A stretch of DNA of 57,501 bases from Emcibacteraceae bacterium (GTDB lineage: Bacteria > Pseudomonadota > Alphaproteobacteria > Sphingomonadales > Emcibacteraceae), in NCBI GenBank assembly GCA_028281625.1, contig JANQJN010000006.1, positions 1 through 57,501 on the forward strand, in the 5' to 3' direction. Both the position numbers and the translations under genes were made by a program. Below the pieces are notes generated by a model. The model was not told the origin of the DNA. It ran no database searches and worked only from the letters and a program-made list of their open reading frames with translations. Shown here piece by piece: positions 7,598 through 15,554 of this stretch (its first letter is position 1; every line of letters begins with the position of its first letter).

Positions 7598-9094
7598 TCA
7601 ATACGAAGTTTTTTTGCCATATATCCGCATGATCAAATTGATCACTACAAACTGTATAAGAAGCACGCCAATGATAATCTCAGGTGTCTGGTAAAAACCT
7701 GCAACAATGAAAGCCACCACCGCCATTCCGCCCGCCACAAGCGCATAGGAAAGCTGGGTGGACACATGATCAATATGGGGACATCCAGCCCCCATTGAAG
7801 CCAACACCGTTGTATCAGATATAGGTGACGTATGATCCCCGAACAAACCACCGCTAAGCACACCGGCAAGGGTAAGAACAAGCGGCGCGTCCATAGCCAC
7901 CGCGAGTGGCACCACGATAGTGATCAATATTGCGAATGTACCGTATGAGGTACCCGTCGCAAATGACATGATCGCACCCAGGACAAAAACAAATAGCGGC
8001 AGGAAGTTGGGATTGATGGTATCACCGATAAGAGAAGCGAGATAAGCACCGGTCTCCAGATCGCGACAAATGGAACTTAACGACCACGCAAGAGCCAGTA
8101 TCAGGCACACAAGCACCAGTTTTTCCATACCGCGTACAAATATATTCATGGATTCGGTATACGTTTTATCCATGTATTTTTTCATTAGATAAGCACATGC
8201 AATGGATGCCAGCAGATAAGATAGCGCAATACCCGCACGAACATGAGTGCTGCTCATACCTTCCGCATAGGCATAATAAATTATATAGCTAAGCATGAAG
8301 ACAAGCATGACACTCAGCGGTAGCAGCACTACAATCATTCTTGGTTTCTCATCTGCTACTTCTGGTTCAGCTTCTTCTTCATCCAGTGTTCCCTCATTGA
8401 TCGCTTTTATGTAATTTTCTTGTGCGGTTGCCATGGAGCCAAAATCACGACCCGTCATCAACACCATCGGGACCAGACACAGCGCCAGAAGCGCATAAAA
8501 CTGATAGGGCCAAATGCTCAGTAGCACCTGAAACGCGTCTTCATTAATTCCCGCATCAGCATAAGAATTTTCAATCAGACTCATAATATAAACTCCCCAA
8601 CCTACAAAGGGGACAAGGATGCTAACCGGTGCCGCAGTACTATCCAAAATATAGGCGAATTTTTCCCGGGAAATTTTAAGACGCCTATAGACCGGTTTAA
8701 ACAGCGGTCCCACAATCAACGCATTTCCCGTATCGGTAAAAAACACGCTAAGCCCTGCAAACCATGTACCGATCTGCGCACGAAAAGGGTTTGAAATAAC
8801 CCGTGTAATCACAGTGGAGAAGGAACGCGCGCCGCCAGACTTATCCAGCAAATGAATAAAGCCGCCGATGGCGAATGTTACAATAATCACCTGGATATTG
8901 AGCTCATTAGAAACCTGAACAAAAAGACGCTTCTCCATCAAATCAGAAAGAGCAAGAAACGGATTATAGCCCGTCATAATCATAGAGCCGCTGAATACGC
9001 CAATGGCTAGGGAAAAGATAATGTTACGGGTATAAAGAGCGAGGAAAATACTTAAACCCGGCGGTACAATCGATAAAAACCCGAAATCTTCCAT
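7598..9094 (-). CDS. NhaC-family Na+/H+ antiporter-like protein (third of three)
   Basis: 498 residues and about a dozen hydrophobic segments. Family motifs are visible: FTDTGNALIVGPLF, SILVPFVGWGVY, MSFATGTSYGTFAIL and GDHTSPISDTTVLASMGAGC with HIDHV. NhaC-type proteins exchange Na+ for H+ or swap organic ions in the inner membrane. An acidic loop (EGTLDEEEAEPEV) lies mid-protein, probably cytoplasmic. It is the last of three tandem paralogues, with a 30-base gap from the upstream copy and a GGGAG ribosome site. The shared HTSPISDTT motif confirms the family; the transported ion or solute is not readable. Confidence 0.85.
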   Translation of the reverse strand: MEDFGFLSIVPPGLSIFLALYTRNIIFSLAIGVFSGSMIMTGYNPFLALSDLMEKRLFVQVSNELNIQVIIVTFAIGGFIHLLDKSGGARSFSTVITRVISNPFRAQIGTWFAGLSVFFTDTGNALIVGPLFKPVYRRLKISREKFAYILDSTAAPVSILVPFVGWGVYIMSLIENSYADAGINEDAFQVLLSIWPYQFYALLALCLVPMVLMTGRDFGSMATAQENYIKAINEGTLDEEEAEPEVADEKPRMIVVLLPLSVMLVFMLSYIIYYAYAEGMSSTHVRAGIALSYLLASIACAYLMKKYMDKTYTESMNIFVRGMEKLVLVCLILALAWSLSSICRDLETGAYLASLIGDTINPNFLPLFVFVLGAIMSFATGTSYGTFAILITIVVPLAVAMDAPLVLTLAGVLSGGLFGDHTSPISDTTVLASMGAGCPHIDHVSTQLSYALVAGGMAVVAFIVAGFYQTPEIIIGVLLIQFVVINLIMRIYGKKTSY

Positions 9095-9124
9095 GGTACT
9101 CCCTAAACGCTGAAATTCTGGTCA

Positions 9125-10636
9125 CTATACCAGATTTCGCTCTTCCCCTCTACTGTCATGGCCATAGAACTTCATCGCTAGGCGAATGGAAATAAACTGA
9201 ACCACAACAATGAAAAAGATGATGTAAGGTGTCTGGTAGAACCCGGCCACAATAAACGCGAGTGCAGTCATCATGCCATTGAGTGCCGCATAGGCAAACT
9301 GGGTTGTAACATGATCAATGTGTGCACAGCCCGCACCCATGGACGCAAGCACGGTAGTGTCCGAAATCGGCGAAGTATGGTCCCCAAACAGACCACCACA
9401 TAGGACAGCAGCGATACATAGGATCATGGGTGCATCCAGTTCATAAGCCATGGGTACGACGATAATCATCAAGATGGCAAAAGTGCCGTAAGATGACCCT
9501 GTGGCAAAGGACATCATCGCCCCAAGGAAGAAAATAATTAGCGGCAGGAAATTCGGGTTTATAGTATCACCAATCAAGCTCGCCAGATAAGCCCCTGTCT
9601 TCATTTCATTACAGATTGAACTAAGCGTCCAAGCAAGTACCAGCACAAAACAAATGAAGACCAGTTTCTGCATCCCCCTGATAAAGAGCTGCAGACTATC
9701 GTTATAAGAAACACCCTTATCCTGCTTCATCAGATACGCACAGGCGATTGAGGCAAAAATGTAGGCAAGACAGATACCGGCCCGTACATGTAGGCTTTTT
9801 ACACCGTCTGTGACGGCGAAATATCCGATATAAATCACCATGGTTCCAAGCATCACGGAAAGCGGAAGAACAACGGTTCGCAGCTTCGGCGTTTCCTCGC
9901 TGTCTGTTTCTGGCTCTTCATCTGTAAGCGTACCATCCTTTAGCGCCTTATTAAATCGGCTTTGCGCCCTTGCCATGGGGCCAAAATCTTTCCCTGTGGT
10001 CAGGATCATTGGAATAGAAAGAAGCGCCAGCATGGCATAAAACTGATAAGGCCAGACACTGAGCAGCACCTGAAAACTATCATCCTCAAGTCCTACACTC
10101 GCGTATGCAACCTCAATCTGGTTCATGATATAAACAGCCCAGCCAACAAAAGGGATCAATATGCAAATCGGCGAGGCCGTGGTATCGATAATATAAGCGA
10201 GTTTTTCACGGCATATTTTTAGCTGACGAAACACCGGCCGAAACAGCGGACCAACAATCAGCGCGTTACCACTATCGGTGAAGAATATCCCGAGACCCGT
10301 CGTCCACGCAGCAAGCTGCGCCTTTACGGGGTTACCGATGAATTTGACCATTAGGCCCGCGAAAGCTTTTGCGCCTCCTGATTTATCCAGCATATGAATG
10401 AAGCCACCGATGGCGAGCGTAACCACGAGTACCTGCGTATTTGATCCGCTGGATACCTGAACGAAGGCATGATTTTCCAGAAGTTCTGCAAACGCGTAAA
10501 AGGGATTAAAACCGGAAATGATGAGCGCACCACTGTAAGCTCCAACAGCAATCGAAAAAATGATGTTCCGGGTATACACCGCAAGAACAATACTGAGTAA
10601 CGGTGGGATAACAGCAAAGGCGCCATAGTCTTCCAT
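9125..10636 (-). CDS. NhaC-family Na+/H+ antiporter-like protein (second of three)
   Basis: 503 residues, colinear with its two neighbours. It has FTDSGNALIVGPLF, PICILIPFVGWAVY, MSFATGSSYGTFAIL, GDHTSPISDTTVLASMGAGC and AHIDHV. The acidic loop reads DGTLTDEEPETDSEE. The C-terminus is hydrophilic (HDSRGEERNLV), unlike the other two copies. It starts with an AAGGAAA ribosome site and lies 15 bases after the first copy, so the three are probably one transcript. By eye it resembles the third copy more than the first. The ion or solute specificity is unknown. Confidence 0.85.
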   Translation of the reverse strand: MEDYGAFAVIPPLLSIVLAVYTRNIIFSIAVGAYSGALIISGFNPFYAFAELLENHAFVQVSSGSNTQVLVVTLAIGGFIHMLDKSGGAKAFAGLMVKFIGNPVKAQLAAWTTGLGIFFTDSGNALIVGPLFRPVFRQLKICREKLAYIIDTTASPICILIPFVGWAVYIMNQIEVAYASVGLEDDSFQVLLSVWPYQFYAMLALLSIPMILTTGKDFGPMARAQSRFNKALKDGTLTDEEPETDSEETPKLRTVVLPLSVMLGTMVIYIGYFAVTDGVKSLHVRAGICLAYIFASIACAYLMKQDKGVSYNDSLQLFIRGMQKLVFICFVLVLAWTLSSICNEMKTGAYLASLIGDTINPNFLPLIIFFLGAMMSFATGSSYGTFAILMIIVVPMAYELDAPMILCIAAVLCGGLFGDHTSPISDTTVLASMGAGCAHIDHVTTQFAYAALNGMMTALAFIVAGFYQTPYIIFFIVVVQFISIRLAMKFYGHDSRGEERNLV

Positions 10637-10651
10637 TTATAATTTCCTTTT

Positions 10652-12118
10652 TTAACGTCCGTATTTATACATAAGCAGCCGGATCACGATATATTGCAGC
10701 ACCATCATGATTAAAACCACTGATGCCGTTTGATAAATCGCTAGTAACGTAAATGCGCAGAGTGTCATAAAACCAGTAATCAGTGCATAAGGAATTTGTG
10801 TAGTCACATGATCAATATGGGGACAATCTGCTCCCATACTGGCGAGCACGGTTGTATCCGATATGGGTGATGTATGATCGCCAAACAAACCACCACTTAG
10901 TATAGCGGCAATGGTTAGGACCAAATCCGCGCCCAATATGTTCGCAGCAGGCAAAGTAGTCGCCATCAGGATTGCAAAAGTTCCAAATGATGATCCTGTC
11001 GCGAAAGACATGGCCGCACCGATGATAAAGACAGCGATTGGGAAAAAGCGTGGATCTAACGCGTCCCCAATTAATGCCGCCAAATACTGGCCGGTTTCAA
11101 GTTCCCGGCAGATGGAGCTGAGCGCCCAGGCAAGCGCGAGAATGGCTGCAACCGTAATAAGCCGACCAACCCCTTCAAAAAAACGGTTCATACTTTCAGT
11201 AAAACTCATAGCTTGAAATTTTTTCATCACATAGGCGCATCCCAGCGACGCGAACACATAAGAAAGAACGAGTGCCGTATTCACATATCCACCAATTCCC
11301 CCTGCAAAAAAGTAGTAATATCCAAGCACAAGGCCCAGTGTCGCAAGCATCGACGCAATTGGAATGACAAACATCGAAAGATGAGTTTCGTGCGATTGTT
11401 CTTCGCTTTGCTCCACGTTCTCTTCTGATGACAGGTAATTTTCCTGAGCCCGTGCCATAGGGCCAAAATCCTTGCCAGTCGAAATAATCATCGGCACCGC
11501 AAGAAGTGCTAACATGGCATAAAATTGATAAGGCCAGACATCAAAAAGTACAGAGTATGGTTCAGCATCAATACCCATATCCGTATAGGAATTACTAATA
11601 AGGCTGGTAATATAAACGCCCCAGCTGGCAAGCGGGATCAGGATCACCACCGGTGCAGCCGTTGTATCAATAATATAAGCCAGTTTTTCACGGCATATTT
11701 TTAGCTCTCTGAACACTGGTCTAAATAGGGGACCGACAATCAGCGAATTGGCTGTATCACTAAAGAAGACGCTGATACCAGAAAGCCAGGTTGCAATCTG
11801 ACCTTTTCGTTTGCTTGAAACGAGCTTCACCATCGAGGCCGAAAAAGCACGTGCGCCACCTGAATCCTCCAAAAGTTTTACAAATCCACCAATGATAAGA
11901 GTAATAAGAATAACTTGAGTGTTAGAAGGGCTTGAAACCTGAACAAAGATGTGATCCTTCATGAGGCTGATGGTGGCAAAAAAAGGATTATAAGAATTCA
12001 GAATCAGCGCACCGCTCAGCCCACCAATAGTCAGCGCAATAATAATATTGCGAGTATAGACCGCCAAAATGATGCTAAGTACCGGCGGCAAGACGGACAG
12101 CATGCCGTAACTTTCCAT
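10652..12118 (-). CDS. NhaC-family Na+/H+ antiporter-like protein (first of three)
   Basis: 488 residues. This first gene of the array is the most divergent: FSDTANSLIVGPLF replaces the FTDxGNALIVGPLF of the other copies, and ASWGVY replaces VGWGVY. It keeps MSFATGSSFGTFAIL and GDHTSPISDTTVLASMGADC with HIDHV. The acidic loop is SSEENVEQSEEQSHETH. The ribosome site GGGGAGAGGAAA is strong. The promoter should lie in 12119-12280, shared with the divergent gene. Substitutions around the membrane GN motif suggest a changed ion or solute preference, which is an inference. Confidence 0.83.
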   Translation of the reverse strand: MESYGMLSVLPPVLSIILAVYTRNIIIALTIGGLSGALILNSYNPFFATISLMKDHIFVQVSSPSNTQVILITLIIGGFVKLLEDSGGARAFSASMVKLVSSKRKGQIATWLSGISVFFSDTANSLIVGPLFRPVFRELKICREKLAYIIDTTAAPVVILIPLASWGVYITSLISNSYTDMGIDAEPYSVLFDVWPYQFYAMLALLAVPMIISTGKDFGPMARAQENYLSSEENVEQSEEQSHETHLSMFVIPIASMLATLGLVLGYYYFFAGGIGGYVNTALVLSYVFASLGCAYVMKKFQAMSFTESMNRFFEGVGRLITVAAILALAWALSSICRELETGQYLAALIGDALDPRFFPIAVFIIGAAMSFATGSSFGTFAILMATTLPAANILGADLVLTIAAILSGGLFGDHTSPISDTTVLASMGADCPHIDHVTTQIPYALITGFMTLCAFTLLAIYQTASVVLIMMVLQYIVIRLLMYKYGR

Positions 12119-12280
12119 TTTCCTCTCCCCATTTTTAGCACTAGCCTAATTGAAATAAGCATGAGTTCAAGCAGAAAGTCTTTTTTACCGGACTGCGGAC
12201 AATAATTCGCAGAAAAATATATGGTAATTTTGGCCGACCAAGTGTTAAATGATTAAAACAATTCAGGAAATAAAGTTCTA

Positions 12281-13300
12281 ATGGAACAAGTGCCGCAAGA
12301 ATATTTAAGTTTTAATGATTATTACGCCTGGCCGAAGGTGCCTGGTACAAAGCAGTTAATCATTCAAGACATGCTTGATAAATGCCTTGAAAGCCAGTGG
12401 AAATCATCGAAGAAAATAAAAGCAGGCCAAATACAACAGGTGGAGATGCTACTTACCCACGCGCGAACCCACTCCCCATTTTATCAGCACCTGCTTTCGC
12501 AAATCAACATGCAAGGTGTGCGAGATTTTTCCGACGTTTGGAAACAAATTCCATCACTTGAACCAAACATCATCGCCCAAGCTGGACAGGCCATGGCAGC
12601 AAAAAACATTCCTGTTGAACATGGAAATGCAAAAAGGTCAGCGATGGTCCTGCCAGGTATGGCACCCATGCCCATATTAACCAGTGACTTCTGGATGGCT
12701 ATTCAATCGAGCTGGTTTGCTAGGCAGGCGCAGGATCATGGCTGGGATCAACAGGCGACGCTCATCGACCTTGGCCCCGGAAACCCAGGTCAACATAAAG
12801 AAATCAGAGCGGGTTGGGGATTTGCCACCACCAGCGGCCCTCATTTCGCTGGAAATTATGATTCTGCTTCAGCAATTTTACCCAATTGGCTCACGGGTAT
12901 TGAAGGCGATATCTATTTACGCTTTGATGCAAACACTCTTCCAAACGTATTAAGCGCTTTTGACTCGGGTGCGCTACCTAACCTTAAAGGCCTGATGGTC
13001 AATGTCACCAGAAAGGCAGAACTGGATCTCTGTACCATCGCTCGGAAAAAAGGCATATCTGCAATTGCGGTGATTATCATACCGGGCCTCGGTATGATCG
13101 CAGCCACCTGTCCGGAAGAAGGCACACTTCACATCCAGTCGGAATCTGTGCTCGTGGAAAAAGTAAGGAACCAGACGCTGATTACATCGCTGCATAATTT
13201 TGCCATGCCGCTGGTGCGGGTGAATACAGGACTGGCTTTCGAACTTCTAAAAAACTGTCGCTGCGGCCGCGGACAGGACGCGATCACTCTTCGTCACTGA
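12281..13300 (+). CDS. Degenerate PaaK/CapK-like adenylate-forming homologue
   Basis: 339 residues. The N-terminal part (LLTHARTHSPFYQHLLSQI) matches the start of phenylacetate-CoA ligase-like proteins, and the C-terminal part (GTLHIQSESVLVE, TSLHNFAMPLVRV, CRCGRG) aligns with the convergent neighbour. But the AMP-binding SGSTGEP loop is absent, the RYELGD motif is changed to RVNTGL, and the whole C-terminal domain is missing. It is therefore probably not an active ligase; it could be a regulatory partner, or a decaying gene whose frame has stayed open. Its 3' end overlaps the convergent homologue by 17 bases. The first ATG is used, with a distant AGGAA ribosome site. Confidence 0.6.
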   Translation: MEQVPQEYLSFNDYYAWPKVPGTKQLIIQDMLDKCLESQWKSSKKIKAGQIQQVEMLLTHARTHSPFYQHLLSQINMQGVRDFSDVWKQIPSLEPNIIAQAGQAMAAKNIPVEHGNAKRSAMVLPGMAPMPILTSDFWMAIQSSWFARQAQDHGWDQQATLIDLGPGNPGQHKEIRAGWGFATTSGPHFAGNYDSASAILPNWLTGIEGDIYLRFDANTLPNVLSAFDSGALPNLKGLMVNVTRKAELDLCTIARKKGISAIAVIIIPGLGMIAATCPEEGTLHIQSESVLVEKVRNQTLITSLHNFAMPLVRVNTGLAFELLKNCRCGRGQDAITLRH

Positions 13301-14666
13301 TCTCACAAAGAATATCATCAAACTTACCGCCGGCATTACGCGGCAGGTCATCCACACGTTCCAGAATGATGTTAAAATCATAACCCGGGACCATTTCCTC
13401 TCCTGCGATGATCATTCGCTTTTCAATATCTTCGGGAAGCGGTTCATCGGATACATACCTAAGGGCAATATCGTCATAGGAATACTGAACATATTGGAGC
13501 TTGCGGACATAACTGAACGCTTCGCGGTCTCTCAAGTTTGTGATCGGACGGAGCCTGTCCCCACCCCGCACCCGGAACAGGTGACGGGACCGACCAAGAA
13601 TATTGGCAATGGTCATGTGTTTTCGGCCGCAGGAACACTCGCCACCCATCTCAGCCATATCGCCAAGCTCGTAACGGATCAGCGGCATGGCAGTGTTCGT
13701 AAGGCTGGTAACAACCACTTTACCGGCTTCACCGGGTTTTGCGAGAGTGCCATCTTCTTTGATGATTTCCAGAAACACATTTTCACTTTGAACATGGAGC
13801 ATGCCGCTTTCCGGGCACTCAAGCGCAATACATCCTGTTTCACGGCTTGCATATTTATTGACTATCTTTGCACCGCAAACCCGGTCCGCCATGATCTGGT
13901 TGTTTGGCATGATTGGCTCAGCATAATTCAGGATAAGCTCAATGAATGACAGATCAGAACCATGCTCGATGGCGTAGCGAAGTAGTTCATCCGTATAGGA
14001 TGGATAAGTAACCAGATAGGACGGTCTGTTTTCTTCGAGCCACTTTATTTTATCAATCATTGACGTGCCCACATTATTGATAAAATAATCGCCATTTGGA
14101 TACTCATAATACCAGCCTTTGGTGTGTTTGTTGGCTGGGTCGCCGGGCTTAAAAAATTTGGATGTAAAATAAGACATGGCCTTATTGCCATCCATCTTGT
14201 TCCAGTCATACCAGCGTTTTTGCAGCACACAATTCAGATCATTTAAGTAAAACGACATAGTGGTTTTTACAGGCTCCCCTGTCGAACCAGAAGATATATT
14301 TTCCATGGTCGGGCCGCGCTCAAGGGAAAGATCTGCACTCTGCAAATCTTCAAACTGGTTTTGTAGATCTTCTCGCTTGAGGAGAGGCAGTTTTTGAAAC
14401 TCCGTTAAGTCAATGCCTTTGTTGAAATCGATATTTAAACCCGACAACCTCTCTTTATAAAATGGTGTACTCTCACGTGCGTGATGACATAGCCGCGCCA
14501 GTTGTTTACGCTGCAGCAACAGGATCTCGTCGCCGCTAACCCATTCCATGGCTTTGATTTGCTCTTCCAAAATATCGAGAAGAGTTCTGCTAACTCCGGA
14601 AACCGGCGGCCAGACAATGCCTGGAAATTGGCCAATAATGGGCATGTCACTTGTATGGGTATTCAT
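13284..14666 (-). CDS. PaaK/CapK-like AMP-dependent ligase
   Basis: About 460 residues from the ATG at 14666; a TTG at 14699 would add 11. Domain order is that of phenylacetate-CoA ligase-like enzymes: an N-terminal HARESTPFYKERL, the nucleotide loop SSGSTGEPVKT, YASRETGCIALECPE, LHVQSENVFLE, then MPLIRYELGD and CSCGRK, with a small C-terminal domain containing NAGGKFDD. These enzymes activate a carboxylic acid as an acyl-adenylate and usually load it on CoA. The acid is unknown. The divergently placed homologue shares its 3' end by overlap. No ribosome site stands out at either candidate start. Confidence 0.75.
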   Translation of the reverse strand: MNTHTSDMPIIGQFPGIVWPPVSGVSRTLLDILEEQIKAMEWVSGDEILLLQRKQLARLCHHARESTPFYKERLSGLNIDFNKGIDLTEFQKLPLLKREDLQNQFEDLQSADLSLERGPTMENISSGSTGEPVKTTMSFYLNDLNCVLQKRWYDWNKMDGNKAMSYFTSKFFKPGDPANKHTKGWYYEYPNGDYFINNVGTSMIDKIKWLEENRPSYLVTYPSYTDELLRYAIEHGSDLSFIELILNYAEPIMPNNQIMADRVCGAKIVNKYASRETGCIALECPESGMLHVQSENVFLEIIKEDGTLAKPGEAGKVVVTSLTNTAMPLIRYELGDMAEMGGECSCGRKHMTIANILGRSRHLFRVRGGDRLRPITNLRDREAFSYVRKLQYVQYSYDDIALRYVSDEPLPEDIEKRMIIAGEEMVPGYDFNIILERVDDLPRNAGGKFDDILCEISDEE

Positions 14667-14725
14667 TGATTGTGCAACTTTTATTTTGGTTTCGCACAAT
14701 CATACATAAAGCACCGGCAATGAGA

Positions 14726-14749
14726 AGGGTTTATATTGCTATAAACCCT
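14726..14749 (-). promoter_or_regulatory. Perfect 10-bp hairpin with a GCAA tetraloop on the minus strand
   Basis: AGGGTTTATA (14726-14735) and TATAAACCCT (14740-14749) are perfect inverted repeats. Read on the minus strand, the loop is GCAA, a GNRA tetraloop. It lies between the 129-residue gene and the PaaK-like ligase gene, both on the minus strand. No T run follows, so it is either a weak terminator, an mRNA processing or stability hairpin, or a leader element of the ligase gene. Confidence 0.5.
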
Positions 14750-14781
14750 CTAAGCTTATGCTGATACACTAAAATATCAGA

Positions 14782-15171
14782 TTATAATTTATGATTTTCG
14801 TTGGACGGGTTGGCTTTAAGGGCGTGAGTCCAGGCTTTGTTTTTGCTCGTACGTAGACTTTCGATAGTCTCAAAAAGCTGCGCTTCTTTATCGTAAGCAT
14901 CAAGTTTTACGCCTTTGCGTACTTCCACATTAAAATCACGGAAATTGACTTCGACCTGCTGGAAGTTCCTGTGAACGATTGAACCCTGTTTTGCTCTGGC
15001 CTCCGTTGAATCGTCTTCGTCTTCCTCAACAGGTTCCGAGATATTTTCAAGGCTGTAGTCTTCCTTGTCATAATCACGCTTTAACACTTCACGCACAAGA
15101 TCGTGCATTGTTACATCAGGGTCAGTGCCCTTTTCTTCCATAATTTTACGAAGCCGCTTTATGTCTATCAT
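14782..15171 (-). CDS. Hypothetical protein, 129 residues
   Basis: I do not recognise this protein. It is hydrophilic and has no signal peptide or membrane segment. The N-terminal third looks helical (MIDIKRLRKIMEEK, then MHDLVREVLKRD). A very acidic stretch follows (PVEEDEDDSTEA), then a part with alternating strand pattern (VEVNFRDFNVEVRKG) and a basic, asparagine-rich tail. A good AGGA ribosome site 8 bases before the ATG supports the start. A CtrA-like box lies about 75-90 bases upstream. It lies between a PaaK-like ligase and a small membrane protein, neither of which suggests a role. Confidence 0.6.
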   Translation of the reverse strand: MIDIKRLRKIMEEKGTDPDVTMHDLVREVLKRDYDKEDYSLENISEPVEEDEDDSTEARAKQGSIVHRNFQQVEVNFRDFNVEVRKGVKLDAYDKEAQLFETIESLRTSKNKAWTHALKANPSNENHKL

Positions 15172-15245
15172 CGTAATTGTCCTAAACTATTAACAAGGAC
15201 AATCAGATTAACAGCAGTTAGTAAACAACTTGTTACCCGTCGTGG

Positions 15246-15260
15246 TTAATTAAGGGTTAA
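15246..15260. promoter_or_regulatory. Candidate CtrA box (TTAA-N7-TTAA)
   Basis: TTAATTAAGGGTTAA is an exact match to the full CtrA half-site pair of alphaproteobacteria. It overlaps the stop of the 81-residue gene and lies 75-89 bases upstream of the 129-residue gene. About one such match is expected by chance in a window this size, so the support is weak. Confidence 0.3.
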
Positions 15261-15502
15261 TCACCTGTTTTTCCAAAGGCAAAACCGACGATGCCCGCAA
15301 TCACAGTGGATACTTCCCCAGTGAGCACGCCATTGATCGCCAGAAGCCCCACCAGCGGCAGAGAAATGCAAAGCACATTATAGCGAATAAACTGCCAGCC
15401 AATCCCTTTCGTATCTTTGTTTGTGGTCCCCTTACGATTAAGATAACCAATGAACAGCACCAGCGGAATTGATGCCGCCAAAATTACCGATACCCACTCC
15501 AT
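15257..15502 (-). CDS. Small membrane protein, 81 residues
   Basis: This short protein has an N-terminal hydrophobic helix (WVSVILAASIPLVLFIGYL), a polar basic loop (NRKGTTNKDTKG), then one or two further hydrophobic stretches (VLCISLPLVGLLAI and VSTVIAGIVGFAFG). It is probably an inner-membrane protein with two or three helices. A clear AGGAGAG ribosome site supports the start. It sits between the 129-residue unknown and the terminator of the large repeat protein, and shares no recognisable family. The role is unknown. Confidence 0.6.
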   Translation of the reverse strand: MEWVSVILAASIPLVLFIGYLNRKGTTNKDTKGIGWQFIRYNVLCISLPLVGLLAINGVLTGEVSTVIAGIVGFAFGKTGD

Positions 15503-15517
15503 ATTTTCTCTCCTGAT

Positions 15518-15544
15518 AAAAAAAGAGCGCCACTTGGGCGCTCT
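15518..15544 (-). terminator. Intrinsic terminator of the large Asp-box protein gene
   Basis: AGAGCGCC (15524-15531) and GGCGCTCT (15537-15544) form a perfect GC-rich 8-bp stem with a 5-base loop. On the minus strand it is followed by seven T residues. It lies 11 bases after the stop codon at 15555. Confidence 0.88.
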
Positions 15545-15554
15545 CTCTAAACTT

